Shown in pieces: positions 11,974 through 24,700 of a stretch of 64,000 nucleotides of DNA; within the stretch, counting starts at the first letter, position 1; the number at the start of each line of letters is the position of its first letter. This stretch comes from Paraphaeosphaeria minitans (Eukaryota > Ascomycota > Dothideomycetes > Pleosporales > Didymosphaeriaceae), in the NCBI GenBank assembly GCA_015832175.1, contig WJXW01000001.1:2914001-2978000 (forward strand). Reading direction: 5' to 3'. The translations under genes and the position numbers were made by a program. The notes beneath the pieces were generated by a model. The model was not told the DNA's origin and did no database searches. It worked only from the letters and a program-made list of their open reading frames with translations.

Positions 11974-13262
11974 ATGGATACTTTGGCGAACAACCCCGGC
12001 GATACGACTGCCACCAGTGCAGACAACGCGAACACCATCGACAGCATCATTGGTGTGGGAAACGTCAACCACCGCACAGCTGGCAGCGGCACGATGGGGA
12101 ACGCGGGTGTAGCAGCCGAAGGTAACTTAGTTGGACCAATTCTAATGCCGTTTCCCTAACAAGAACGTTATTAGCAATGGCAGCTGGTACCGCTGATGCT
12201 TGCATCGTGATGAAGAAATTGGGAGAGACAACTGACGGTGAGTGGCTGAGATCGGCTTCTACCACTAGTTAGCTAACAGAGCATTCTGCAGACACGAAAA
12301 GCGCCTTCATCGATGGCCTCGCCTATACCAAGGACGCAGACAATGCCGCCCTCGGCGACGCGTGGTCACGACCTGTCCCAATCTATTACGGTGCGTTTGC
12401 CCCACTCCGCTTGGCGGCTGTAAGCTCTTGCTAACAAAGCTTCATCACAGACATGGTGTTACCCGCAAAAAAACTTCTCTGGGTCATCGCGACGAAGAAG
12501 TACAACATCATACCTGGCTATACCATCCAACCGGACACGCCCACTCCGCTTGAATTCCCCAACACAAGTTGGCTGAAAGGTTACGAGGTCATTGACAAGC
12601 GATTCGTGATTGGCTGGAACAAGCTTCCCGTCGAGTTGAAGTTGATGATCGTAGCCTGCGATACCAAGCTGAACGGCGACATCAAGCGGCGCAACAAGAT
12701 ACACAACCCGGGAAATCAGGGTGGCTGGAGGAGGATTCTCCACTACGAGAAGATGACGCCTGAGTTTGGAGCGCTTGCTACTCAAGTCTCTTACGAGAAA
12801 CACCACTTCCGGATCGAGGGCGCGGAGGCCAAGACGAGCTATGGCTTGAGAAGCGTCGATACGATGTTCTTCCCCAAGATCGAGATCAACAAATTCATCA
12901 AGATGCTGCACATCCGCGTGCCACTGGATGCGTTGGGTCGTTCCCGGCTCCAACGCCTTGCGGACGGGGAGTTTGGATTCAAGAACCTGAAGTCCTTGAT
13001 CGTGGAAGTTGCGCAGACCATTTACTACATCGAGAACAAGGCCTTCCTCGAGTCGGATGTCTTCATTGACTTTATCACGCACAAACCGGCCCGATTTAAA
13101 TTGTCGATGTACAAGCCTGTCGTGTTCAAGCACGCAGGGGCTGTGAAGTACACTTGCAGCCTGCTACACGCATTCTGGAGTACTCCGATGGAGCCCAATA
13201 CGGAAGATTTCGTACAGGAGATGGAGGATTCGCTGCGGAAGGAGATCACCTTCGCCCCGTAG
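11974..13262 (+). CDS. F-box-like hypothetical protein, 373 aa, four exons
   Basis: Exons 11974-12121, 12175-12237, 12292-12390 and 12451-13262. All three introns (53, 54 and 60 nt) are phase 1 and fall after a G. Donors are GTAACT, GTGAGT and GTGCGT; each intron has a CTAAC branch site, and acceptors are TTAG, GCAG and ACAG. Splicing gives one open frame from ATG in context ACACCATGG to TAG. Residues ~1-95 are low-complexity Ala/Thr/Asn/Gly-rich. Residues ~105-373 form a folded-looking domain. WNKLPVELKLMIV at ~159-171 resembles the start of an F-box (LPxELxxxI), so the protein may be a substrate adaptor of an SCF ubiquitin ligase; that is inference from one short motif. No signal peptide or membrane segment is seen. 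It resembles the many lineage-restricted F-box-like proteins of dothideomycetes. The gene structure is much firmer than the function. Confidence 0.75.
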
Positions 13263-13875
13263 GGAGTTGAGGGTATGGCAGTCGCGGATGGCATGAGACT
13301 TGACTTTTACAAGTGGGTATTGCAGAGTATGGGTTCTCGGTGGATCCTTGTGGCATTGGCATGGCTTTTACTCATCCCACCTGTTGTTAAGTAACCACCT
13401 TCTCAAAATAGTATAGAAAGCGTGCCTCATGCATGCAAATGGGAAGCGTTCATGAATCGCTTTCGTTCTTTCATACAGGTCGTCCTTCATCCCATCGCAT
13501 GGTTTGCCTCAATAATACCGTAGTATGCGAACGCATCCGATCCGATAAGTAAAATAAATATGCAAGGCGGTGTCGAGCATCATGTATGAGGGTGTGGTAG
13601 GAGAAGGCCGGATGGAAGTTTCGAGACCGTCTATACTCTTGTGAGCTTGGTAATGCGCTAAGCTCAATTGAGGAAGGTCTTCATTGTGCTCTGGTGTTAG
13701 GTACGTCTACCCAAGACTAGCGCGCGCTGCTCACGACTAGGCCCAGCACTTAATCAATCCTTTCCTCCATTTCACAGCAAAGCTTTCTGTTCAAAATCCA
13801 CTTGCTGACCTCCCCTTCTGTATTCCTGGTCAACGGAGCTGACGTCATACTGTACACGATCGTCAGGCACAAACA
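13263..13875. other. Intergenic region
   Basis: About 610 bp between two genes in the same direction. It should hold the 3' UTR of the F-box-like gene and the promoter of the dehydrogenase gene. I see no ORF, repeat or RNA gene in it. Confidence 0.5.
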
Positions 13876-14715
13876 ATGTCTGGCACGCAGCCTTTGAAGA
13901 TCCTCATTACAGGTGGAGCACGTGGTATCGGGCGCGGCCTTTTCCAACACTTCATGCGCGCTGGACATTCCGTGTACGTGCTCGATGCAAACACCACCGA
14001 GCTTGATCACATCAGGAGGACAGCGGAAACCTGGAAACCATCTTCATCCGCAAGCGTATGGAAAGCATCACTCTGCGACTTGAGAGACCGGTCAGCTATC
14101 AAAGCTACTATAGAAGATGTAAAAAGCACTTTTGACGGAAAACTCGACGTCCTCATCAACAACGCCATGGCCACGGAAGGCGTCGGGGCCGGTAGACTCA
14201 TGGAAGACAACAGCGACGAGATCATGGAAGACTGGGATACGAAAATCGCCGTTGGGTTGACCGCCCCGTATCTGCTCGGTCGTCTGTGCGTGCCCCTGTT
14301 GAAGGCCGGGTCGAGCGCCCCGGGCTCGCCCGGCACCATCATCAACATCTCGTCCACGCGCGCGTACCAGGCGGAGGATAACCACGAGGCGTATTCGGCG
14401 GCAAAGGCGGGCATTCTGGGGTTGACGCGGTCGATGAGCGTGTCGCTAGGCCACAGGCACAAGATTCGCGTGAATGCCATCTTGCCGGGCTGGATCCATG
14501 TGATGAATGAGCGGGCGGAGGCTGATGGCGCATCGGTTGCTTGGGAAGTAGGTCTTACTAAGGAGGACGCTGAATGGCATCCGGCTGGTAGGGTTGGGAG
14601 GGCGGGCGATATTGCCAAGGCCATCGAGTACCTGATTGGCAGCGGTTTCGTGACGGGACAAGAAGTGGTGGTGGATGGAGGTGTTGGAAGGAAGATGGTG
14701 TATCCAGAGGAGTAG
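13876..14715 (+). CDS. Short-chain dehydrogenase/reductase (classical SDR), 279 aa
   Basis: NAD(P)-dependent oxidoreductase with a Rossmann fold; substrate not predictable. The cofactor loop is TGGARGIG (residues 12-19). Asp37 at the end of the second strand suggests NAD(H) over NADP(H). NNA is at 95-97. The catalytic Ser is 159/160 in INISS, with Tyr173 and Lys177 in YSAAK. VNAILPGWI and the C-terminal FVTGQEVVVDGG are typical of this family. One oddity: where most classical SDRs have the tetrad Asn (VNLTxP), this protein has Gly127 (VGLTAP). Length is normal for the family. The start at 13876 is supported by an A-rich context (ACAAACAATGTCT) and lies 11 residues before the nucleotide-binding loop. 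Intronless, cytosolic by appearance, with no cluster partners visible on either side. Confidence 0.92.
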   Translation: MSGTQPLKILITGGARGIGRGLFQHFMRAGHSVYVLDANTTELDHIRRTAETWKPSSSASVWKASLCDLRDRSAIKATIEDVKSTFDGKLDVLINNAMATEGVGAGRLMEDNSDEIMEDWDTKIAVGLTAPYLLGRLCVPLLKAGSSAPGSPGTIINISSTRAYQAEDNHEAYSAAKAGILGLTRSMSVSLGHRHKIRVNAILPGWIHVMNERAEADGASVAWEVGLTKEDAEWHPAGRVGRAGDIAKAIEYLIGSGFVTGQEVVVDGGVGRKMVYPEE

Positions 14716-16492
14716 GCTACTGACGTAAAAGTGGCGAAGAGGCAACTTGGTTCAACACAATTACACCTGTGGCATGATTTCGAATGACAGAAATTGCTAC
14801 TCTGATACCAAACGTAGTAGCGGGTAAGCTCTCAGAATCAAATTAACACAGTAATCGAAGTGTTCGACAAGTTTTTTACAAGCTCGGAAGTGACTTGCTA
14901 AATCTGACATAGAAAGTAACTAAGAAGATCTGTGTGCCCTTCGCATCGTGCAGTCTACTGGCGTAAGCACTGAACATTCACTTAGGGCGTATATTCACGT
15001 GAGTCTGGCTTGTCCTGTAGCCCCGGGGTATCTTGGCAAACCCTCCGCCTCGTTCATAGAAGCTCCTCTGACCCCTACCATCATATCCCTACTCATTGCT
15101 TACCTCAAAGCTACCCCCGACCAGTCCAAGAGGAGCGGAATTCGCCGTCTCCGAACACGTCGAAGCGCCGAGCTTCGATTATTCCTGTCGGCGTGTCCCC
15201 AACGCCAGATGTTCAGAATACCCAGAAAGGCACCACGTCCGCGGCGACCAAGACCACGTACACACACATGATAGGCCCCTTCTTCACGAAGTCTAACTAC
15301 GACGCCATTTACCAGGGATTCAAGGCACGTGGCTTCGTCCCCTGGCGTACATGAGGGATTAAGCGAATAAAGTATGTCAAACACGACACAGAATTCCCCT
15401 CAGTAGTGGAAGATTTGCAACCGTAGGTCAAGGACTCTGGGAGGGAGCAGGTCGACATCTGAAAAAGAAATCTGCAGAGTAAAAAAGCGCCAAAAAGCCC
15501 CCCCTCCAGCTGCATAAACAGACTTCCGGTAGAAAAATACCGCTACAACCTAATGCGAGAGTGGGAACTTCAGGAAGACGATGGACGGAGAATTGGTAAA
15601 GTGGGTATTTCGCATCCCAAGCAGTGGATCCTGGCGAGCACCAAGTACTGATAAAGAGTGACGATGTGGTATCGTGTAGCGGTGCGCCTGAAGCGATGCA
15701 CTGTCTTGGAAGTTCTTAAAAGTAGTTGGGCTATGGCCGCAGTCTTGGCTAGATGATCTCGTGCAATTGCGAGATGTGTTTGAGAAAAACCAGCCTCAGA
15801 TGATAACATCAGATTAAATCGATTTGTACGCCAGGATATCGAGCCTACATTTGAAAGCAGTGATAAAATGCAGTCCATTAGCAAGCCAAAAAAGCAATTC
15901 TGATGATTAAAGACAACTGGCAGTTGATATGTAGGCGTTGATTATGAATGAACTGCTTCTTGTGGGAACGCAAGCAGCGGACCTACGACTATGCCCAATT
16001 CGGCAAGTACGCTTCACGTATCAAGCACTAGTGTGGGTAGTACAACCCCCACCAACTTGAGCTGTAGCGCATGCCCCACAGCCTAATAAAATCACAACAA
16101 CAGTCTTGCTACAACCGTCAACTTTTGTGTTGAGCAGTCGCTCAGCACGAGTGGCGCGGACGAGAAGGTTCCTGTTGCTCAGCACCCTGTCGACCTCAGT
16201 CTTCACGGTTTCACGGGCTCTTTCGCCATCAGATCAAGTCGAGCCATAAACGGTTACGTTGTTGCACACTCACTAGCACAGACATATCACGAAAACCTCG
16301 CTCCTTCACCTGTCTAATCTTAGTCGGCCTTCGCTTTCACGTGAGAAGCAGACGCGCCTTCTAACTTGGGCACCCTCGACCCACCTACTGTTTCACTTAT
16401 TACAGTAGCCAAAGCTAGGCGCTCAGCAATTCCAAACATACTCCGACTCACTCGTCCAACGTGTCTTCTACAAAGATAACGACGCTGTCATC
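14716..16492. other. Intergenic region, only weak open frames
   Basis: About 1.8 kb with no supported gene. The frame 15010-15354 (+) has a somewhat protein-like C-terminal part (TYTHMIGPFFTKSNYDAIYQ...) but lacks an upstream ATG; it could be the remnant or last exon of an unrecognised gene. The stretch ~16260-16492 is the probable promoter and leader of the RNA polymerase gene. Confidence 0.4.
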
Positions 16493-18183
16493 ATGGAGGT
16501 GTTCATGCGGAATCTATCCCCGGACCTCACGGACTACGGGCTTCGTAGCCACCTGACACCCTTTATGAAGACACTGCACATCAATGACTGGTATTGTCAG
16601 AAACCTCGAAAGCAGGCTTTTGGCAGCGTCACGTTTCTGCTATACCCTGATGGCCAGCGATTTCTACAGCAACATGGTGAACAAACCATGCCTTCTATGG
16701 GTCTCTCGAAGCCCCAGTCCAAAGCTCGTTTGAAGATCATGGACAGACACGTCTACTGCAGCCTCATCAAGAAGCAAGCAGATCCATTCCTTTTGAAGTC
16801 TTTGGCGAAGTCAGCCCAGGATCGACATGCAGCCAACGAGTAGGTCCCACGCCCTTTGATCTAAATGGTAACTGACGAATGTAGGCTTCCTCTTTCATCT
16901 GAGGATGAAAAGATCGCTTTCCACTCACAAGAGTTCTCATGTGGAATCTGCGAATATTTAAATGACCAGCTGGTCTATTCTCCCGACGTTGAATGGCCAT
17001 TCGCAGCTGGAATAGCAAAGTTCGTCAAAAAGGCTTTCATCCTCGAATACGAAGATGGGAATGGCCCCATGAGAATCGAAATACCATATCGGACAATCGA
17101 GAGTATAGTCGCTACTTCCCGACCTACTGCTCTAGTGTTAACCTTATGGGAGATACCTCGGTTCTTCGCCACACAAGAACGGACATAGCGGATCTTATGG
17201 CTGGACTCATGCAAAATAGAAACAGCGCCACGAAGCGGCGGCTCACTGGACTCCCGGGCCCCCCCTCGCCGAATCAGAAGATCATTGGCCAAGCATTGGT
17301 GTACCGTATCTGCGTGTCCCCAGCCGATTTCTACGAATTGTCAAACCGGTTGGTAAAGCGAGACGTTTTGACTGTGATCCAACACGATCTAAATGTCTTG
17401 CCATCCTACCTTCGTTATAGCTTAAGGACCGGCTTCGAGCTTTTGAATCGAACTATCCAGGAGATAGGCCATACTGTTCCCTTTGCGGTTATGTTCTAAC
17501 TCGAAGCTTTGGCGAGAAACGACTTTTTGCCCCTATGGACCGTTCAGAAGCTTCTTCTGAAGATCGCTGCGCGAATCACAGAGTTTCATAGTTCTAGATC
17601 GAAAGACACCCAAAAGGTAGGTTACACTGCAACAGAAGCCCCCCCCCCCCGCCAACGCTGTCACAGCGGAAGAACATTGTCGAGTTCAAGCACATCTTTT
17701 CCACGTTTTGTTTTGGACACCTAATGTTTACCAGGTCCCAGTCGTAGCATGTCCTGTTTCACTCTTTCTGTGTTAATTCAGGAATCGGAAAACTTTATAT
17801 CGACTGCCAGCTCTCACAGACAAACGAGAAGAAAAGGCTTTCTAGTGGCTGATAAGACCCATATAGAAACCTCTCATTTCGGCCGAGGCTGTTAGGAAGC
17901 TACTTTCTTAAGTACTCTTCCCAGGTATCGAAACAACGCTTCTGTTTTCGACATCGATGAGATCTGGAATTACCTAGTGAAGAACGAGCAGGAGATCCAA
18001 AATAGGGTCTAGAAAGAGCTTATAACTGTATGTCTGGTATTTACTATTGTTGTTAGCCTCTTTAGCTTATAGTTATTTAGGAGCGAGGCCGGGAAAACCT
18101 TACTATAGTCTACAAAGTTAATATTACACCTACTGGTATTACACTACACAGGCCTAACCCTAAAGTAAAGAACCGTATCTTAT
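16493..18183 (+). pseudogene. Broken RNA-dependent RNA polymerase (QDE-1/SAD-1 family), 5' half only
   Basis: Homologue of the eukaryotic RdRPs that make double-stranded RNA for fungal gene silencing (quelling, meiotic silencing). Exon 1 (16493-16839) begins MEVFMRNLSPDLTDYGLRSH and has CQKPRK and DPFLLKSLAKSAQDR. A 45-nt intron (16840-16884, CTGAC branch, TGTAG) joins to LPLSSEDEK, then VEWPFAAGIAKFVKKA, RIEIPYRTI and LTLWEIPRFF; these blocks typify fungal RdRP N-termini. Breaks: a frameshift between ~17165 and 17181 (TDIADLMAGL continues in another frame); TAA at 17497-17499 in place of probable CAA, with in-frame LEALARND beyond; and TAG at ~18009. Later remnants are FDIDEIWNYLVKNEQEIQ (from 17947) and, after a likely intron 18028-18080, VYKVNITPTGITLHRP and KNRIL. 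Similarity stops at ~18183, at the start of the catalytic region. The DxDGD active site is absent from the window. Confidence 0.85.
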
Positions 18184-18185
18184 AT

Positions 18186-18223
18186 TAGTGTTAGCGTAGG
18201 TTTTGCGTAGCTAGCTCGCTTAG
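18186..18223 (-). repeat. Truncated 216-bp-family LTR, left piece (split by Copia-A)
   Basis: This piece plus 42594-42666 makes a ~110-bp copy, in reverse orientation, of the solo LTR at 42882-43097. Copia-A has split it, with the CTTAG target copied at 18219-18223 and 42589-42593. The copy lacks about 100 bp at its outer end, where the RNA polymerase pseudogene abuts it directly. Most differences between the copies are transitions. Confidence 0.7.
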
Positions 18224-21200
18224 TGTTAAAGTAAAACACTTACTTCCGTGATTCTTTCTAGATCCACTAATTCATATCACGGGATTCTTGCTAAGAGGCT
18301 CGTTTCTTTTATATATAGTCTGCCCTTTTAGCATCCTTTCCTATAATTAGCTATTTATATTCTTTACAACTCTGCTCCTAAATATCCTATAATAGTTTAA
18401 GCCTTTTTTACTATAATAGTAATAAGCCTAGCGCTTAGAACATAGGATAATTCTCCCTACCTACTTAGTAACACTTAAATTATTATATAATACTCTATTT
18501 AGAACCTCTCTATAATACAACCCCTCTATTTCTAATTATAAAAATTATTAAAATAGTAGAAGTATAGCTTATTAATTACGCTAGCTAGCCCTACTAGTTT
18601 ATCTAGCTTTAATTCTAAGTAAACTTAAAAGGAATCTAGAACTAAATTAATTTAAAGGTAATTAACGCTCTAGTAATTAATTACGTAAAGCTAGAATAAC
18701 CTCTACTCCTATAGAAACTATTCCTAATTATAGATACAGCCTCTATAGTAAGTATTTAATTATATAAAGCAGAGCTTACTAAGTATAAAATAGATAAAAA
18801 GAGCTTTCCTTTATAAATAGTAGAATATAGAGTAGTAGTTTTAGACTAGCAAGTAGACTATACTAAGATATAGAATCTCTAGACTTAGGTAAACACTATA
18901 GTATTGCCTAATCTACTTACTCCTGCCATAATTACTCTAGTTAATACACGCTATACTATGCTTTAGTCCCTAATTTAACTCTTAAAGGAAGATCTCGCAC
19001 TAAATAAAGAAGTTATATAGAATAATATTTAAGCTTTATACTACGCTTATCTTAAGAAGGCTAAGTAGGTAAGATAAAGTTCTAAGACCTAGTTTAAAGA
19101 GTAGTAGCTCTTTTATTAAAAAGTAAAGACCTACTTAATTAGTAAAATTAGTAGACTACTTACTACCTAAGATTTCCTAGATATAATTACTGCGTGTATA
19201 GCACTAGATTAGGCCTAATTAATAAACTAACAGCTAATCTAGGATAAGACGCTAGGACAGAATTAGATTACACTAGATAATCTAGGGAAGGTATTTTTAG
19301 CGCTTATCTAAGAGTATTTAATCTAATCTAGTTCTAATAAAATAAATAGGGTATTTGCCACTTTTAATAGATTATTAAAACAATCTACTAACTCTAATAG
19401 TTCTAGTTTATTTAATTAGACAAAGAAACAACTAAACTGTCCCTCTAAGCCCTATACTTATAGGTGAAAACTAATAGAGTGCTAAAGACTTTAAACTGCG
19501 ATAGCTAGATTACTCTAGAATAGAATATTATTATTTAATCTCACTAATAAAGAAAAATTAGAGATTCTTAATTAACTTAAGTAGCCTAAGTAGTTAAACC
19601 TTTATAATACGATTATAAAGGTAGAATAGAATAAGAAATAATCCTCTACTAAAACTATTAAGTATCCTAGTAGTATTACTGCTACTCTACTAAACCTATT
19701 TAATCTGCCTATAGATAATAGAGTATTAGGTGTCTACTCTACTCTATATTCTAATACTTATCTTCTATTAGAATATATAATACTAGACAGTGCTATAGTA
19801 GTTTACTTAGTTAATAATTATAAAAGACTTATTCCTAGGACATTTTAATTATTAAATAAGAGTGTAGAGGTAGGTACACAAAGCCTCCTAATCTTAGGAA
19901 TTAGTAATAGACTAATTAAGAACGCTTTGTATAGGAAAAATAGGAGATTTATAGAAAATCTACTACTTTAAAAAGTAAGAGTAGTAGAAAGCTTTTATAT
20001 AAATATTATATTAGAAGGTCTTTTAAAGAAAGTAAAGATTTAGTACTTTAGTTTAGATTACACTCTTAGGATTAGAAGTCTAGAATAAAGTGTTATTTTA
20101 GTAGACCTAAGATGCGAGTATAACTTTACTTTTCTATAATATAAGCTAATCTACTCTTATCTAACTATTATAAGTGTGACTACTAAAGAATTATTCTAGG
20201 TTAATATTAAGAGATTAGATTCTAAGGACCTCTAGCACCTTTAAGTAAGGTATATAGGAAGTAGAGCCTTATAAGCTCTAGTAACTACAGCCTAAGGTAT
20301 AAAAATTACTAGAATATTAAGAAAGAATTATAAGCACTATACTACTATATATATAACTTAAGTAATCTTTAGGAGACCTAGAGAACAATTACCTAGGCTA
20401 TTTTACTTATTATTCTAGAATCTATTTAATATGCCCACTACTTAAAATAGAGAAAACTTAGTTTTACTAATTAAAGAAGATTTTAGTAAGAAATTTTACG
20501 TTTTTAATTTTAGAATAAAGACACTTTTTAAAATAATAAAAGTGTAGTAGGATTTCTTAGCTCTTGTTAATATAAAATATAAGCTTTAAATTATAAAAAT
20601 CTACTAGAATAATAATACAGCAACACTTCTATAGAGAGGAAAATCTTAGTACGAATTTTAGGCTAATTAGGAAGAGATAATAATAAGTAGACTACCGCCC
20701 TATACGCATAAGCCTAATAGCGCTATAGAAAGAGTAGGCTAAGAGCTTATAATAAAAGTAATTAAAATGTAAATAAGCGTAAATCTACTATTAAATCTCT
20801 AGCCTAAGATTATATAAGTGGTATACTAGCTCTAAGGAATAATTCCTAGCCTAGTATTAGGCTATTAATTACCTAATAAAACGTTAGATGCTTAGTTTAG
20901 ACAATATTTTTATTATTTTAAACTAGTAAAAATATAATATAGAATAGCTAATCTTTATCTAAACTAAAGTGCTATTTACGCCTATAGCTGCTAAGCTTAC
21001 CCTTTAGATTAGAAGTGTATAGCTAGGTAAGATAAAAGAGAATTTAAAGTAAATCCTAAGGGCTATATTAGATACTTAGTAGGCTATAAAGCTTCTAATA
21101 TTTACTAAATATAGATTTTCTAGCTTAATTAGGTAATTACTACATAAAATATAAAGTTTAATAAGTTCTTATTTTATAAAGGATTAGAGGAATAATCTAT

Positions 21201-21776
21201 TCTAAAGATAGAAGTATTAAAAATAGTAAAAAGCCTTTAAGAAGGAAAGCTAAATAATCTAGAAGAAGTATATAAAGACGCGCTTAATATTCTTCCTAAA
21301 ATAAATAAGTATATAAGAACTACTACTAGACCTATAGGTGACCCTTAGGTAATTAAAAGCAAAGTAGGCTAGCTAAGTAATTAAGAACCTAAAGTACCTA
21401 CTACTAAGTAAGCTGTAGGCTTAGCTAGCTAGTAGCTAAGAATTTACTTAAGTAAGAAAGGAAGTATAGGACTTATAACCCCTAATTAAACACTAGAGCT
21501 AGGTAATCTTAGGGGTAATCTGTTAAGCGATTAAGAGATATCTAGTAGCCACTAGAACACTACTAGGAGAGCTAGCCTATTAAAATCTAGGGATTTAATA
21601 TCCTATTTATTAGTAGAAACTAATTAGGTTACTAATTAATCTAGCGTAGATAACTTAATTACGCTAAATAAAGTAGATAACCTACTAGTGCGCTAAAGGC
21701 GAAGGTAGATCTATCTAGAGGTAAGTAGAATAAGTAGGCGAAATTATGGTAAAGCACTAGAAATTAACTAACTAAT

Positions 21777-24700
21777 TATTGTGGTAAAAAGGGCTCGAAC
21801 TATTATAGGATATTTAGGAGTAGAGTTGTAAAGAATACAAATAGCTAATTATAGGAAAGGATGCTAAAAGGGCAGACTATATACAAAAGAAACAAGCCTC
21901 TTAGCAAGAATCCTGTAATATGAATTAGTGGATCTAGAAAGAATCACGGAAGTAAGTGTTTTACTTTAACACACCTCCTAGGTAATTACTTAAAGCGGAT
22001 CACCTATCCTAAGAAGTAATCTATAATTATCTAAATCTTTTCTAAAGATCTTTAAAAATCTATCTAAAGGCTATTTAAAGATTAAAAAACTATTAAGAAT
22101 TGTTCTTCTAAATCTCTTTATCTTAAGAACAGTAATTCTATTACCTCCTACTTATTGTGATAGCAAAACAATTACTATTTATCTTTTAAATTATAAATCC
22201 TATTGTGAATTGTGTCTAGAATCTCTTCTTCTAGTAGGTTAGGAGCTTATAAGCATAGCATAAAGGCCTAGAGTGTAAATATTTTTATTCTACTACTCTT
22301 TTTACTTACTTCTTATTAACTGTAAGGTAATTTCCCCGCTTTTACTAGCTAGTAAGTACGATAGGTAGGCGCGTTTTAATTAGAAAGGAGTAGTAGTAAG
22401 AGAAATAAATAGTAAGAAGAGAGCGCATTTAGCGCTTAATAATTAGATAGGCAGTAGAGTATATAAGCTTTTTACTAGCGCTTAATCTTCTCTTTTTAAT
22501 CTTTTACTTTTAACGCTTTAACCTCCTATCTAATTTAAGCCTACTAGTTTAAGCCTTTAAATCCTACTACTTTATAGTAGGTTCTCTTCTTCTAATTATT
22601 ATCTTACGCTTTTTCTATTATTTAGAGCTTTACTAACTCTTTTAGATATCTAATAATCTAGCTAAAGCACATATAGTAAAGGCTGTAAAAGCTACTAAAT
22701 AAAGCTCTTAATCTTTCTACTAAGATCCTCTTACTCTTCCTACTCTACTAGCTCCTCTTACTTTAGCTCTAGGCCCCTAGCAATTACTTAGTGCTTTTAG
22801 ATAAGTAAGCTGCTTAGGCTGCTTAAAGGGAGCTCTAGTAAAAAAAAGTAATAGATACTACTATAATAACGCTTTAAGCTTAAGTAGGCACTACTATACT
22901 TACTTTACCTACTCTTACACTACTATATATAGGGTTATCCTATTACTTTAGCTAATTTTACTAATTATTTCTGTAGTTAGCTACATATTTAGACTCTAGC
23001 TATAGATTTTATCTACTATTAACTATTAAAAGGTGCTAATATAAGCTTTTATTCTAAGATTCTTTCTAGGTTTAGCTAATACTTTTTATAGGAGAGGCTA
23101 ATTACTAAGCTATATAAGAGGGTTAAAGTGCCCTTATAAGCTCCTCCTCCTACTAGTAATTAGGAAGAGTAAGTTTAGTATATAGCTATTATTCTACTCC
23201 TTCCCTTCTAGCTAATTCTTAGTAGAGGATAGAGTAATTACCCTTCTACCTTACTTATTAAGGAGCAGCGCAGTCGCAGCTAATACCTTAATTAAAATAG
23301 CTAAATAAGTGGCCTATTAGCTCTAAAGTAGAATAGAGGCTAAGTAAGTGCTTCTCCTCCTGCTAATTAAAGGAGGGGAGGCTAGGGTAAGCTATTACTT
23401 ACTACTAATTAAAGGAGAGGTAGAGAAGGTGAATAGGGTAAGGAATTACCTACTATAGAGAGGAGGAGAGGAAGAAGATAGGGAGAATCTCCTACTACTA
23501 ATTATAGGGGAGATTCTTATACCTCTATAATTAAGCAGAGGAGGAAAAGGGTTTATATACTTATAGATAAGCTTTTTAATCTCTTTTTCCTTTAATTTCT
23601 ATTCTCTTTCTAATCTTTTTTTTTTTTTTTTTTTTTTTTTGTTTCCTAGCTCTAAATTAATAATTTTAGGTAGTTAATAAATTATTTCTCTACTTACTTA
23701 CTCTTGTTCTGTAATTATTATACTTATATCTTATAGATTTAATAGCCTTTTAAATCTATTAAACTGCTAATAAGTAAGAGCCTTTATAAGGCTATCTACT
23801 AGCATTTCGCTAGTTAGAAGATATTCTACTTAAAATAATCCTTTTATATACTCTTACTGTAACTATATATTCTAAATATCTATATAGCGTAGTTAAGTAG
23901 TAATTCTTTCGTTCTTTTTAATTACTAAATAAATAGTTTAAAGATTGTTGTAATAGACCTTCTATAAAGGTCCTAGATCTAGAGTAAGCTTAGTAAAGAA
24001 TCTCTTAATTGCTATAGCTTCTTTACTTATATATTTAAGCGCTCGAAGCTCTGCTTCTGTTATTAAAGTAGTAATTATGTTCTATTAAGCTGCTTTCTAT
24101 AGGATAGCTCCTCTAAACAATAGGATAATATATCTATAGGAAGATTGCTGTAATATTAGATTATTAGTAAATAAGGTATCTCCACATATTAGTAGATTAG
24201 GTCTATTGTAGCCACTAAAGACTATAGCCTACTATTTAGTTTAATAGAGGTAAAGGATTATATAGTTAATAGCAGTAAAGTATTCTTTACTTAGATTTGT
24301 TAGAAAGTGTAATAGCTTTAACACTGCAAAGGCTATATCTAGGCGTAGTATAATTACTATGTAGAGAGCTAATTCTACCTCTTCTTAAAAGAGCTTTATT
24401 TCTTAAGGAGCAGTTTCTCCTATGCTTAGAATAAGATCTTCTACTAATAGAGGTGTGGTAGGGAAGCTCTTAGAGTTTAAAAGGTTAAACTTTTTTGTAA
24501 TCTTATTAATGTAGGTATTATAGACTAGAGAAATTAATCTTACTTCTCTATCCCTAATTACTTAAACACCTAGGAACTACTCTACTAGTTCTTTTAATTT
24601 AATCTTGTATTTGTTCGCGATTTTCTTCTAAAAATCTAGGGCTTCTTTCTCTTTACTCTTATAATAGAGAAGAAGAATGTTGTTAATATAAAATAGAATA

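Noticed and set aside
12459..13133. 224-codon minus-strand frame
   Set aside because: Antisense to exon 4 of the F-box-like gene, which has splice support and a coherent frame.
14007..14624. 205-codon minus-strand frame
   Set aside because: Antisense to the short-chain dehydrogenase, whose motifs are complete.
17639..17650. C12 run as a possible recoding or slippage site in the RdRP
   Set aside because: It lies after a plausible splice donor (17617) in a region without recognisable coding sequence, so no frameshift role can be argued.
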